A stretch of 64,000 nucleotides of DNA, taken from S5-327 sp965116015. Lineage in GTDB: Bacteria > Chloroflexota > Dehalococcoidia > Lucifugimonadales > Australimonadaceae. The DNA lies in contig OZ220477.1 of assembly GCA_965116015.1 (NCBI GenBank), positions 1,488,001-1,552,000 on the forward strand. The letters run 5' to 3'. The position numbers were made by a program, and so were the translations under genes. The notes beneath the pieces are model-generated. The model saw nothing but the letters and a program-made list of their open reading frames with translations, made no database searches and was not told where the DNA came from. Positions 18,425 to 27,260 of the stretch are shown here, one piece after another (within the stretch, counting starts at the first letter, position 1; every line of letters begins with the position of its first letter).

Positions 18425-18578
18425 GCGAATCCTCTCGCGGGGCTTCCGCGCCCTTCCCGCAGCAGTGCGGACGCCGCCGCGTCGGGCGGGGGGCGGCTGC
18501 GGGAGCGATGGAGGGAACCGCCGGCGCTCCCTAGCCGCGCGTCGTGCTCGCTGCGCAGCGAGGCAAGAGGCAGTTCGA
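18425..18578 (+). promoter_or_regulatory. Structured thrS leader, T-box-like
   Basis: A 154-base leader with two strong helices. CCCGCAGC at 18456-18463 pairs perfectly with GCTGCGGG at 18496-18503, and GGGAGCG at 18501-18507 pairs with CGCTCCC at 18525-18531. The second hairpin's loop contains TGGAGGGAACCGCC (18509-18522), which resembles the T-box core TGGAACCGC but with GGG inserted. A T-box would sense uncharged tRNA-Thr. The altered core and the absence of a clear specifier stem leave it a candidate only. The two helices share GGG at 18501-18503 and so are mutually exclusive, as in a switch. Confidence 0.35.
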
Positions 18579-20894
18579 ATGCCCATCAGAGAGAAGTCTG
18601 CAGAGGAGCGGCAACTCGAGGAGTTGCGGTTTCGGATCCGGCATTCCGCGGCGCACATTATGGCGTCTGCGGCGCTGGAGCTTTTTCCGGATGCCAAGTT
18701 CGCGGTGGGGCCTCCTACGGAGGATGGGTTCTACTACGATTTCTGGGTGGAGCGTCCGTTCACTCCGGAGGCGCTAGAGTTGATCGAGGGGCGGATGCGT
18801 GAGGCGATTGCGAGGGACGCGCCGTTCGAGATGTCGGAGCTGACACGCGAGGCGGCGCTGGAGCGGTTCGCCGATCAGCCGTTCAAGCTGGAGATTATCG
18901 GGGAGATTCCTGAGGGGGAGGCAATCACGACTTATACGCACGACGGGTTTGTGGATCTTTGCCGCGGGCCCCATGTGGGGTCGACGGGGGAGGTTGCGGC
19001 GTTCAAGTTGATGAGCGTGGCGGGAGCCTACTGGCGGGGGGATGAGCGGAACGAGATGCTGCAGCGCATCTACGGGACGGCGTGGGAGTCGGAGGAGAGG
19101 CTGCAGGAGCGGCTGGCGCAGCTTGAGGAGGCGGCGCGGCGGGATCATCGGAAGCTGGGTCAGGAGCTGGGTCTTTTCTTTTTCAATGCTGCGGCTCCGG
19201 CGAGCCCGTTCTTTCTGCCAAAGGGGGCGGCGCTGTACAACAAGCTGGTGGAGCACGTGCGGGGTCTGTACGCGCGCTATGGTTATGAGGAGGTGATTAC
19301 GCCGCAGATGCTTGACTCTGAGTTGTGGAAGCGCTCGGGGCATTACGACCACTACAAGGAGAATATGTACTTCTCGTATGTGGACGAGCGGGAGTTTGGG
19401 GTTAAGCCGATGAATTGTCCGGCGGCGGCGATGCTGTACGCGGCGGGGTTGCGCTCGTACCGGGAGTTGCCGCTCCGTTATGCGGATTTCGGGCGTCTGC
19501 ACCGGTTCGAGCGTTCGGGGGTTACGCATGGGCTGACGCGGGTTCGGACGTTTTCGCAGGACGACGCGCATATCTTCTGCGCGCCTGAGCAGGTTGAGGG
19601 GGAGATTACGCGCTTCATCGAGATGGTGCAGGAGACGTACGAGCTTTTCGGGTTCGAGGATGTGCGGGTGGCGCTTTCGCTGCGTCCGGAGAATCGGATC
19701 GGGTCGGACGAGTTGTGGGATCGGGCTGAGGGTTCGCTGGCCGCCGCGCTGGACGCGCGGGGGATGGAGTACGAGCCGCTTGCGAACGAGGGGGCGTTCT
19801 ACGGTCCGAAGATTGATTTTTTCGTGGCCGACGCTATCGGGCGGGAGTGGCAGCTGGGGACGGTGCAGCTTGACTACAATATGCCTGAGCGGTTCGATCT
19901 GGAGTACGTCGATGGGGAGGGGGCTCGTCAGCGTCCGGTTGTTATTCACCGGGCGATGCTTGGGAGCCTGGAGCGGTTTCTGGGGGTGGCGATCGAGCAT
20001 TTCGGTGGGGCGTTCCCGACGTGGCTGGCGCCGGTGCAGGCGGAGATTATTCCTATTGCCGATCGGCATAATGCGTACGCGGAGCGGGTTCGGGGGGAGC
20101 TGGAGGGCTGGGGGGTTCGTGTGCACGTTGACGATCGCGGCGAGCGGATGAACGCGAAGACTCGTGATGCGGAGAATATGCAAGTCCCCGTCATGCTCCT
20201 GGTTGGCGATAAGGAAGAGGCAGAGGAGAGGGTGGCAATGCGGCTGCGCTCCGGCGAGCGATGGCCGATGTCGATAGACAAGGCAGGCGAGATCATCTCC
20301 TTCCGTGAGCCTTACCGCATCAGCGAGCGACTGTTCCTGTATGACTGGCATCGCCCGGATGACCGGCATTACGAGTGGCCCGAGGGGTATGGCATACGAA
20401 TCGACCTCGCTCGGGCGTTCGGGACGGGACGACACCCGACCACGAAACGGACACTCGAGCTCTTGGATGGGCGCATAGAAGCGGGCAAATCGGCGCTGGA
20501 TGTCGGCTCCGGTTCGGGAATCCTGAGTATTGCCGCCGCCAAACTCGGCGCGGGGAGGGTCGACGCGTACGAGAAGGACAGGGCGGCGTTTGAGGCTGGT
20601 CGTAAGAATCTGCGCAGGAATGACGTATCCGGGCGGGTGAATCTCCACAAGGCGGAGTGGCCCGCAGGGGATGTTTCTTCGGAGTGGGACATTATTCTCG
20701 CTAACCTTGATGATGACAAGGAACTCGCGAGGATTGCTCCCGACTTGCGTCGCGCCCTCGGCCCTGGGGGCTGCCTCATCGCTTCGGGCATTCGGGATGT
20801 CGAGCGGATGGAGAAGGAGTTCGCCGCGGCGGGAATCTCCGTCAGGGAGAAGTTCGACGTAGAAGAAGAGTGGGCAACCTTCGTATGCGACTGA
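18579..20894 (+). CDS. thrS: Threonyl-tRNA synthetase fused to a PrmA-like methyltransferase domain
   Basis: A 771-residue protein starting at ATG with AAGAGG 8 bases upstream. It lacks a TGS domain and begins in the editing domain (RHSAAHIMA and DLCRGPHV). The class II catalytic core follows, with zinc-site MNCPAA and motif 2 YADFGRLHRFERSGVTHGL. The anticodon-binding domain is about residues 485-565. From about residue 570 a SAM methyltransferase follows: FGTGRHPTT, ALDVGSGSGILSIAAAKLGA and WDIILANL, the signatures of ribosomal protein L11 methyltransferase. Base composition switches from host G-ending codons to mixed codons near 20180, inside the anticodon-binding domain. Composition and fusion together suggest 3' replacement by recombination. 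Confidence 0.9.
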   Translation: MPIREKSAEERQLEELRFRIRHSAAHIMASAALELFPDAKFAVGPPTEDGFYYDFWVERPFTPEALELIEGRMREAIARDAPFEMSELTREAALERFADQPFKLEIIGEIPEGEAITTYTHDGFVDLCRGPHVGSTGEVAAFKLMSVAGAYWRGDERNEMLQRIYGTAWESEERLQERLAQLEEAARRDHRKLGQELGLFFFNAAAPASPFFLPKGAALYNKLVEHVRGLYARYGYEEVITPQMLDSELWKRSGHYDHYKENMYFSYVDEREFGVKPMNCPAAAMLYAAGLRSYRELPLRYADFGRLHRFERSGVTHGLTRVRTFSQDDAHIFCAPEQVEGEITRFIEMVQETYELFGFEDVRVALSLRPENRIGSDELWDRAEGSLAAALDARGMEYEPLANEGAFYGPKIDFFVADAIGREWQLGTVQLDYNMPERFDLEYVDGEGARQRPVVIHRAMLGSLERFLGVAIEHFGGAFPTWLAPVQAEIIPIADRHNAYAERVRGELEGWGVRVHVDDRGERMNAKTRDAENMQVPVMLLVGDKEEAEERVAMRLRSGERWPMSIDKAGEIISFREPYRISERLFLYDWHRPDDRHYEWPEGYGIRIDLARAFGTGRHPTTKRTLELLDGRIEAGKSALDVGSGSGILSIAAAKLGAGRVDAYEKDRAAFEAGRKNLRRNDVSGRVNLHKAEWPAGDVSSEWDIILANLDDDKELARIAPDLRRALGPGGCLIASGIRDVERMEKEFAAAGISVREKFDVEEEWATFVCD

Positions 20895-20941
20895 TTCGGC
20901 GACTCCGCCCGACGTTGCGCGGCGCCATTTCCGGTCGGCAT

Positions 20942-20947
20942 TAGAAT
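20942..20947 (+). promoter_or_regulatory. -10 element of the gpsA promoter
   Basis: TAGAAT, 22 bases before the gpsA ATG. No convincing -35 at standard spacing (TTGCGC at 20915-20920 is 21 bases away). Confidence 0.45.
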
Positions 20948-20969
20948 CGCGCCAGGCAGGGCAATCGGT

Positions 20970-21983
20970 ATGAGTACGCGGGATGAGGTTGGGTCTGTCG
21001 CGATTGTGGGGACTACGTCGTGGGGGGTTACGCTGGGGCTTCTGCTGGCGCGGCGCGGGATACGGTCGGTGGTTCTGGCGCGAACGGAGGAGGAGGCGCG
21101 GGGGATAGGGGAGGCGCGCGAGCATCGGCGGCTGCCAGGGCATCGTTTTCCGGACGCGCTGGATGTGAGCGCGGATTGGGCAGCGGGGGTGGGGGAAGCG
21201 TCGGCGATTCTGTTTGCGGTTCCGAGCCATACGCTGCGGGAGAATGCGCGGCGGGCGGCGCGGCATCTGGGGGGCAGTCCGCTCATTATTTCGGGGAGCA
21301 AGGGTTTGGAGCGGGGGACGTTCAAGCGGATGAGCGAGGCGCTCGCGGAGGAGATGCCGGAAGGGAGTCGGGGGTTGTGCGCGCTTTCGGGTCCGAATCT
21401 GGCTCATGAGGCGGCGCAGGGGTTGCCCACTTCGACGGTTGTGGCTTCCTCGGATGCGCAGGCGGCGCGTGCGGCGCAGGGTTTGCTGAATTCGCCTACG
21501 TTCCGGGTGTATACGCATTCGGACGTTATCGGGGTTGAGTTGGGGGGGGCTCTGAAGAATGTGATTGCTATCGGGGCGGGGATGTGCGACGGGATGGGGT
21601 TGGGGGACAATGCGAAGGCGGCGTTCCTGGCGCGAGGGCTTGCGGAGATAACGCGGTTGGGGGCGGCGGCGGGAGCGCAGGCGTCGACGTTCGCGGGGAA
21701 TGCGGGGATCGGGGATCTGCTCGCGACGTGCTACAGCGGTCTTAGCCGCAATCATCGGGTGGGGATAGCGCTGGCGGAGGGTATGGGGCTTGAGGCGGCA
21801 ATAGCGGGTTTGGGGGGCGAGGTTGCCGAGGGTGTGACGACGACTCCGGCGGCGCTTGCTATGGCGCGGATGCACGGGGTGGAGATGCCGATTACGGAGA
21901 TGACGAGCCGTGTTCTGTTCGGTGGGGCGTCGCCTGAGGAGGCGGTGTACGAGTTGATGTCGCGGGCGCCGCGTTCGGAGTAA
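20970..21983 (+). CDS. gpsA: NAD(P)-dependent glycerol-3-phosphate dehydrogenase
   Basis: Reduces dihydroxyacetone phosphate to sn-glycerol 3-phosphate for phospholipid synthesis. The 337 residues open with VAIVGTTSWGVTLGLLLA, the nucleotide loop with the family Trp-Gly. SGPNLAHEAAQGLPT and the catalytic-lysine segment VIGVELGGALKNVIAIGAG are clear, as is GNAGIGDLLATCYSGLSRNH. The stop codon lies inside the first unit of a tandem repeat that fills the downstream gap. Confidence 0.95.
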   Translation: MSTRDEVGSVAIVGTTSWGVTLGLLLARRGIRSVVLARTEEEARGIGEAREHRRLPGHRFPDALDVSADWAAGVGEASAILFAVPSHTLRENARRAARHLGGSPLIISGSKGLERGTFKRMSEALAEEMPEGSRGLCALSGPNLAHEAAQGLPTSTVVASSDAQAARAAQGLLNSPTFRVYTHSDVIGVELGGALKNVIAIGAGMCDGMGLGDNAKAAFLARGLAEITRLGAAAGAQASTFAGNAGIGDLLATCYSGLSRNHRVGIALAEGMGLEAAIAGLGGEVAEGVTTTPAALAMARMHGVEMPITEMTSRVLFGGASPEEAVYELMSRAPRSE

Positions 21984-22280
21984 GGCGGGGCGAGCGTACG
22001 CGGGTTGGGGTGGCGCGCTGGCGGGCGCCTGTTCGGAGTGAGGCGGGGCAAGGCGCGCGGGTTGGGGTGGCGCGCTGGCGGGCGCCTGTTCGGAGCGAGG
22101 CGGGGTCAGGGGGCGGGGGTAGCGAGTTGAAGGTTGGGGCGTTCGGAGCAAGGGGAGGCGGCAGGGCGCGAGGGTGGGGGTGGCGCGTTGGCGGCGCCGT
22201 GTTCGGAGCGAGGGGCGGGGCGAGGGCGCGCGGGGGTGGGGCGAGGCGTTGGCGGGGGCCGTGTTCGGAGCGAGGGGCAT
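21975..22280. repeat. Tandem repeat, about 57-bp period, six cores
   Basis: The core TTCGGAG(T/C)(A/G)AGG recurs at 21975, 22032, 22089, 22142, 22202 and 22264 (spacings 57, 57, 53, 60, 62). Units also share GCGCGGGTTGGGGTGGCGCG and a GGCGGGCGCC-type segment. The first core contains the gpsA stop codon (GAG-TAA), and the array runs to within 3 bases of the next gene's stop. This is a copied gene end filling the whole spacer. Confidence 0.85.
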
Positions 22281-22282
22281 GG

Positions 22283-23281
22283 TTAGGTGTCGAGGATGGC
22301 GGGAGCGAAGAGTTCTTCGATGGTTACTAGCCGGGATGTGAGGCCTTGTTCGGTGGAGTAGGCGAGCGCGGTTTCGAGTGTGCGTCGGTTGGCGGAGACG
22401 CCGTAGGGGAAGAGGTCTTCGGCGATGGTTCTGCGGGCGTTAGCGGGGAGGAGGCCGGTTTCGATGTAGGGTTGGGCGAGTTCGATGGCGCGGGCGGCGG
22501 CGATTTCTTTGGCTTTTTGGAAGGCGTCGAGGAGGTTGCGGGCGGCCCAGGGGTATTGCTCGTAGAGGGAGCGTCGCATAATGACGACGTGGTTGATGGG
22601 GTAGAGGCCTGTTTTGGCGTAGTAGCGGGCGGATTCGGCGAGGGGGTCGGGGAAGAGGGTGCGCACTTGGGAGTGAGCTCGGAGGTCGATTGTGCTGCGG
22701 TTGATGCCGGAGCCGGTGAAGTAGACGTAGACGGCGTCGAGGCTGCCGTCGGCCATCATTGAGCCGATGTTCTGCGCGGCGGGGTTCATGTAGTGGAGTG
22801 CGACGCGCGGAGGGGGAGTGAAGCCTGTGGCTCCGCCGTGGCTGAGTTCGGGGGCGCGCTCCATCCACCATTCGACGTCGTGGCTGGCGACGCCGTATTC
22901 GTGTTGGAAGAAGCCTCGGGCCCAGAGGGCGGCGGTTTGCTGGTATTCGTTGACGCCGACGCGCTTGCCTTTGAGGTCGGCGGGAGAGTGAATGCCGGAG
23001 TCGACGCGGACGAGGGCTCCTGTTCCGAAGAATGAGCGTGTGGAGAAGATGGGGAGGGCGACCCAGTCGCGGTTTCCCTGGGCGGCGATGATGGCGAGGG
23101 AGGAGAGGGACATTTCGGAGACGTCGAAATCTTGGCGGGTGAGCTGTCGGTGGAATGTTTCGGGGGGCGGGGATGCGGTGGGGATGAGGTCGACGCCCTC
23201 GGTCTGGACTGTTCCGTTCATTACGGGGAGGCTTCGGGGGTTGGGGGCGAAGGCGATGCTGAAGGTTGGTTTGGGGGTCAT
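22283..23281 (-). CDS. 4,5-dihydroxyphthalate decarboxylase-like / NMT1-type binding protein
   Basis: 332 residues from the ATG at 23281; the frame is open upstream but that part is Pro/Arg-rich and unconvincing. The motif FDVSEMSLSSLAI near residue 60 and the opening GTVQTEGVDLIP are characteristic of the group annotated as 4,5-dihydroxyphthalate decarboxylase, which shares the periplasmic-binding-protein fold. DLKGKRVGVNEYQQTAALW is the second-lobe segment. No signal peptide is seen, favouring a cytoplasmic enzyme over a transporter component. Substrate unknown. Confidence 0.75.
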   Translation of the reverse strand: MTPKPTFSIAFAPNPRSLPVMNGTVQTEGVDLIPTASPPPETFHRQLTRQDFDVSEMSLSSLAIIAAQGNRDWVALPIFSTRSFFGTGALVRVDSGIHSPADLKGKRVGVNEYQQTAALWARGFFQHEYGVASHDVEWWMERAPELSHGGATGFTPPPRVALHYMNPAAQNIGSMMADGSLDAVYVYFTGSGINRSTIDLRAHSQVRTLFPDPLAESARYYAKTGLYPINHVVIMRRSLYEQYPWAARNLLDAFQKAKEIAAARAIELAQPYIETGLLPANARRTIAEDLFPYGVSANRRTLETALAYSTEQGLTSRLVTIEELFAPAILDT

Positions 23282-23580
23282 ATGGGCCTCGCTGAGGGGA
23301 AGGTGGGGGTACTCTACGCGCTCTCTGGGCTGAGGGACACCCTCGGCGGGAGCGGGGAGGCCGGATGCCGGGGTTGTGCTGCGGGGAGGGGCGACGCGGC
23401 TGCATTCGGGCCTCGCGGGCGCGCTGCGGGGCAAGGGGACTTTGGATGTCGGGCTTGGGGTGCGGGGGCTGTATTCAGGGGAGGGGCGGCTTCTCTTGCG
23501 GCTGTTGCTGCGGCGGGGAATGCGGGAATCGGGGCGCGGGGGCGATTGAGGGGGCGGCGGGGAGGGGCGATAATGCGCGG

Positions 23581-24696
23581 ATGCAGATCAGTAGGCTTGA
23601 GTGGCGAGGGGTGCGGATTCCGCTGCGGGATCTGCATCGGGCGCTGGATCCGACGAAGGCGGGGCGGAATGCGCTGATTATCTGGATGCATATGGATAAT
23701 GGGGTCGTGGGTTTCGGGGAGGCCGCGCCTGTTGGTCCTGGGCGTCCTCCGGAGATTGCGGATATTGCGGGGGCGCTGCAGGATCTTGCGGGGTCGGCGC
23801 TTGGTTTGCATCCTGCGGTGGCGTGCGATGTTCTGTCGGCGCTGGCTCCGCGGGGGAGCGTGGGGGATGCGCTGCGGTTCGGGGTTGAGACTGCGGCGTT
23901 CGATGCGATGGGGAAGAATGCGGGGCGTCCTGTGGCGGATCTTCTGGGGGGAGCGCTTGATTGGTCGCCGATGGTTGCGCTGCTTGATTTTCTGCCGCCG
24001 AGGGAGGCTGCGGAGCAGGCGGCGGAGGCGGCGGCTGCTGGGTATGAGTGCGTGAAGGCGTCGCTTGGGTCGCGGGATCCTGACGATGATGTTGAGGTTG
24101 TGCGGCTGGCGCGCCGGGCGATCGGTTGGGATGTTGGGCTGCGGGCGGATGTGGACGAGGGGTGGACGACGGAGCGGGCTATCTACACGCTGGAGAGGCT
24201 GCGTCCGTATGGTTTGGATTTTGTTGAGCAGCCGGTTATCGCGGAGGATCTGAGCGGGATGGCGCGCATCCGGCGGGAGACGGGGGCGCAGGTCGCGGCG
24301 GATGAGGCGGTGGGGACGCTGGAGGATGCGGAGCGGGTTGTGGCGTCGGACGCGGCGGATGTTCTGGTGGTGAAGGCGGCGAAGGCGGGGGGCATTCGGA
24401 ATGGGCAGGCGATTATGGCGTATGCGGCGGCGCATGGGCTGCGGTTTACGGTGTCGTCGTCGCTGGAGACGGGGGTTGGGATTGCTGCGAGTTTGCATCT
24501 GTCGACGTCGTTGGGGAAGGCTGAGCCGGCGAGTTTGGGGACTGGGGTTCGCTTGGAGAGCGACTTGCTGACGAAGCCGCTGGTTCCTGTTCGGGGTCAT
24601 ATGGCTGTTCCGCATCTGCCGGGGCTTGGGGTTGAGCTTGATCTGGACGCTGTGGACTACTACACGACCGATGTGATGGGGGTTATCGCGGGGTAG
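23581..24696 (+). CDS. Enolase-superfamily enzyme (muconate lactonising/epimerase subgroup)
   Basis: 371 residues. The N-terminal capping domain has WMHMDNGVVGFGEAAP. The barrel carries the expected ligands in order: Lys in YECVKASLG (about 161), Asp in LRADVDEGW (about 190), Glu in DFVEQPV (about 217), Asp/Glu in AADEAVGT (about 242) and Lys in VLVVKAAKAGG (about 268). Asp, Glu and Asp/Glu bind Mg2+, and the two lysines are the acid-base pair. The usual KxK motif is KAS, so only one Lys remains on that strand. Could be an OSB synthase, dipeptide epimerase or lactoniser; there are no menaquinone genes nearby. Confidence 0.85.
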   Translation: MQISRLEWRGVRIPLRDLHRALDPTKAGRNALIIWMHMDNGVVGFGEAAPVGPGRPPEIADIAGALQDLAGSALGLHPAVACDVLSALAPRGSVGDALRFGVETAAFDAMGKNAGRPVADLLGGALDWSPMVALLDFLPPREAAEQAAEAAAAGYECVKASLGSRDPDDDVEVVRLARRAIGWDVGLRADVDEGWTTERAIYTLERLRPYGLDFVEQPVIAEDLSGMARIRRETGAQVAADEAVGTLEDAERVVASDAADVLVVKAAKAGGIRNGQAIMAYAAAHGLRFTVSSSLETGVGIAASLHLSTSLGKAEPASLGTGVRLESDLLTKPLVPVRGHMAVPHLPGLGVELDLDAVDYYTTDVMGVIAG

Positions 24697-24756
24697 GCGG
24701 TGAGGGGGCGGCATCGCGGGGGGATGCGGGAGGGGGCGGGAGCGGGTCTTCCCTGC

Positions 24757-24762
24757 TATGAT
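24757..24762 (+). promoter_or_regulatory. -10 element of argS, near-leaderless
   Basis: TATGAT preceded by TGC (extended -10). The argS ATG is at 24772, about 10 bases past the hexamer, so the transcript should begin only a few bases before the start codon, leaving no room for a ribosome-binding site. Confidence 0.5.
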
Positions 24763-24771
24763 GGGTGTTCC

Positions 24772-26448
24772 ATGCTTGTTCGAGATTTCATTGCCGGGCG
24801 TCTGAGGGCGGCTGTGTCGGAGGCGCAGGCGCGGGGGACGCTGCCTGAGTTCGAGGTTCCTTCGGGGGCGCTGGCGGAGCGTCCGCAGAATGCGGAGCAT
24901 GGGGACTTCGCGTCGAGTTTGCCTCTGCGGGCGGCGAAGGCCGCGCGTCGGGCGCCGATGGAGATTGCGGAGGCTATTGCGGGGGCGATCTCTTGCGAGG
25001 CGCCGATCGGGGAGGTTGGGGTTGCGGCTCCGGGGTTTGTGAATATCCGGCTGAGCGATGCGTGGGTTCGGGAGCAGGTGGAGGCGATTCGGGCCGCGGG
25101 GGGGAGGTTCGGGGCTGTGGATGTGGGCGGGGGAAGGCGGGCGCAGATTGAGTTCGTGAGCGTGAATCCGACGGGTCCGGTTCATGTGGGGCATACGCGT
25201 GGGGCGGTTCTTGGGAGCGCTCTGGCGAGCGTTCTGGGGGCGGCGGGGTTCGAGGTTACGCGGGAGTATTATGTGAACGATGCGGGGACGCAGATGGAGT
25301 TGTTCTACGCGTCGACGTTCGCGCGCTATGCGGAGGCTCTGGGGCGGGAGGATGTTGCTCTGCCGGAGGGGGGTTATCAGGGGGAGTATCTGCGGGAGCT
25401 TGGGAGGGGGCTTGCGGAGCGTTATGGGGGTCGTTTTCTTGAGATGGAGCGCGCGGAGGGGGTCGCCAGGCTTGGGGAGGAGGCTCTGGAGGCGATGCTT
25501 GGGGGGATACGGGCTGATCTTGGGCGGATTGGGGTTGAGTTTGATGTTTGGTTCCGTGAGCGGGATCTGTACGCGAGCGGGCGGTACTCGGAGACGATGG
25601 CGTTTCTGCGGGAGGGTGGGTTTACTGCGGCTCGGGACGGGGCGGAGTGGTTCACGTCGTCTGCGCTGGGGGAGGAGAAGGACGATGTTCTGGTGAGGAG
25701 CACGGGGGCGCCGACGTATTTTGCGTCGGACGTTGCGTATCACCGGGACAAGTTTGGGAGGCGGGGGTTTGAGAGGGTGATTGATATCTGGGGTGCGGAT
25801 CATCAGGGTCATGCTCCTCGGATGAGGGCGGCGCTGCAGGCGCTTGGGGTTGATCCGTCGCGGCTTACTGTGCTGATTGCGCAGTTGGTTACGCTGAAGA
25901 GTGGGGGGGATATGGTGCGGGCTTCGAAGCGGACGGGGCAGATTGTGACGCTGGCGGATCTGGTGGATGAGGTTGGGGCGGACGCTTGCCGGTTTTTCTT
26001 TCTGGCGCGGGCTGCGGAGAGCCAGATGGAGTTTGATATTGAGCTTGCGAAGCGGGAGTCGAGCGAGAATCCGGTTTATTACGCGCAGTATGCGCATGCG
26101 CGGATCGCGGGGATTCTGCGTCAGGCGTCGGAGCGCGGGGTGGAATGGGGGGATGGGGATGTGTCGCTGCTGACTGGGGAGGCGGAGCTGGGGTTGATTC
26201 GGAAGATGCTTCAGCTGCCGGAGGTTGTTGCGACGATTGCGGAGACGCTTGCTCCGCATTCGCTGGCGCATTATTCGGTGGAGCTGGCGACGGCGTTTCA
26301 CTGGTTCTACGATCATTGCCGGGTGTTGTCGTCGGTTGCTGAGGATGAGGGGGCGATGCGGGCTCGGCTGAAGCTTGTGGAGTCGGCGAAGGTTGTTCTG
26401 TCGCGGACGCTTGGGCTTATGGGGGTCTCGGCGCCGGAGACGATGTAG
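24772..26448 (+). CDS. argS: Arginyl-tRNA synthetase
   Basis: A class I synthetase charging tRNA-Arg. The 558 residues include the N-terminal additional domain with QNAEHGDFASSLPL, the HIGH motif as NPTGPVHVGHTRGAVLG, YYVNDAGTQMELF, and a DALR anticodon-binding domain ending LSRTLGLMGVSAPETM. KMSKS is degenerate, as in many ArgRS. The start at 24772 fits the N-terminal helix (MLVRDFIAGRLRAAVSEAQ). No Shine-Dalgarno is visible and a -10 box lies immediately upstream. Confidence 0.95.
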   Translation: MLVRDFIAGRLRAAVSEAQARGTLPEFEVPSGALAERPQNAEHGDFASSLPLRAAKAARRAPMEIAEAIAGAISCEAPIGEVGVAAPGFVNIRLSDAWVREQVEAIRAAGGRFGAVDVGGGRRAQIEFVSVNPTGPVHVGHTRGAVLGSALASVLGAAGFEVTREYYVNDAGTQMELFYASTFARYAEALGREDVALPEGGYQGEYLRELGRGLAERYGGRFLEMERAEGVARLGEEALEAMLGGIRADLGRIGVEFDVWFRERDLYASGRYSETMAFLREGGFTAARDGAEWFTSSALGEEKDDVLVRSTGAPTYFASDVAYHRDKFGRRGFERVIDIWGADHQGHAPRMRAALQALGVDPSRLTVLIAQLVTLKSGGDMVRASKRTGQIVTLADLVDEVGADACRFFFLARAAESQMEFDIELAKRESSENPVYYAQYAHARIAGILRQASERGVEWGDGDVSLLTGEAELGLIRKMLQLPEVVATIAETLAPHSLAHYSVELATAFHWFYDHCRVLSSVAEDEGAMRARLKLVESAKVVLSRTLGLMGVSAPETM

Positions 26449-26504
26449 GGTTTCTGTTCGCTCTCGATGCTGGACTGTTCGCTGTGGGGGAACGGTGCGG
26501 TGCA

Positions 26505-26665
26505 TAGTCGGGGGAAGTGGGATGCGGGGCGCACATTTTGGGGAGTGGGGACGCGCCGGGCACTCGCTGTGTGTGGTAGTGGGGGAGCGTGGATGCGGGG
26601 CGGTTGTCTGTTGTCTGTGGGGTAGCGGGCGCAAGCGGGGGGAGTGGGATGCGGGGGCGCCGGGG
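26505..26665. repeat. Degenerate repeats between argS and yajQ
   Basis: GGATGCGGGG recurs at about 26520, 26591 and 26647, each preceded by GGGGGA(A/G)(T/C)G-like sequence (spacings 71 and 56). No coding potential seen. Same kind of spacer as downstream of gpsA. Confidence 0.55.
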
Positions 26666-26667
26666 GG

Positions 26668-27153
26668 CTAGTCGCGGAAGTTGATGTATTGGAGGGGCTG
26701 GTCGATCTGCATTGTTTTGATGAGGGCGATGACTTGTTGGAGGTCATCGCGTTTCTTGCCGGAGACGTGGAGTTCGGGGCCTTGAGCGGCGATCTGGATT
26801 TTGAGTTTCGCGCTTTTGACGGTTTTGATGATTTTGCGGCCGAGGTCGGAGTCGACGCCCTGGCGGATGGTTGCTTGCTGTCGGATGCTGTCGCCGGCGG
26901 CTTTTTCCGGGGGTTTGAAGTCGAGGACTCGGCTGTCGACGTTTCGTCGGGCGAAGTAGGCGTGGAGGAGGTCGCGGACCTGGCGAAGTTGAGGGTCGTT
27001 GTCGGCGGCGAGGGTGAGGGAGTCGCCTGAGCGGACGACGGCGGCTTTGGTGTTTTTGAGGTCGAAGCGTTGTTGTGTTTCGCGTTTGATTCCGTTGAGG
27101 GCGTTGTCGACTTCGGGCATATCGACTTTGGAGACTACGTCGAAAGATGGCAT
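26668..27153 (-). CDS. yajQ: YajQ-family nucleotide-binding protein
   Basis: 161 residues, full length. It opens PSFDVVSKVDMPEVDNALN and has RFDLKNTKA, KIIKTVKSAKLKIQ and the C-terminal KKRDDLQQVIALIKTM typical of the family. YajQ proteins form two RRM-like folds and have been described as binding cyclic di-GMP or RNA. Convergent with argS. Confidence 0.93.
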   Translation of the reverse strand: MPSFDVVSKVDMPEVDNALNGIKRETQQRFDLKNTKAAVVRSGDSLTLAADNDPQLRQVRDLLHAYFARRNVDSRVLDFKPPEKAAGDSIRQQATIRQGVDSDLGRKIIKTVKSAKLKIQIAAQGPELHVSGKKRDDLQQVIALIKTMQIDQPLQYINFRD

Positions 27154-27260
27154 TCTGCCCTCCTGGGGATGGTTGCTGGGGGTTCTCTGGTTAGGGGCGG
27201 GAATCGCGGTTTCCGCTTTCGCGGGGGTGATGGGGAATGGGAGCGGATGAGATGGGAGGG

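Noticed and set aside
17190..18578. Long plus-strand frame running into thrS from within xdhC
   Set aside because: It is the antisense shadow of xdhC plus the thrS leader. The C-rich minus-strand codons of xdhC keep the opposite frame open.
18774..22280. Minus-strand frame of more than 1,100 codons opposite thrS and gpsA
   Set aside because: Arg/Pro-rich shadow typical of the antisense of high-GC genes. The plus strand holds clear synthetase and dehydrogenase motifs.
23314..26634. Minus-strand frame of about 1,100 codons opposite the enolase-like gene and argS
   Set aside because: Arg/Pro/His-rich composition with no domain; antisense of two well supported genes.
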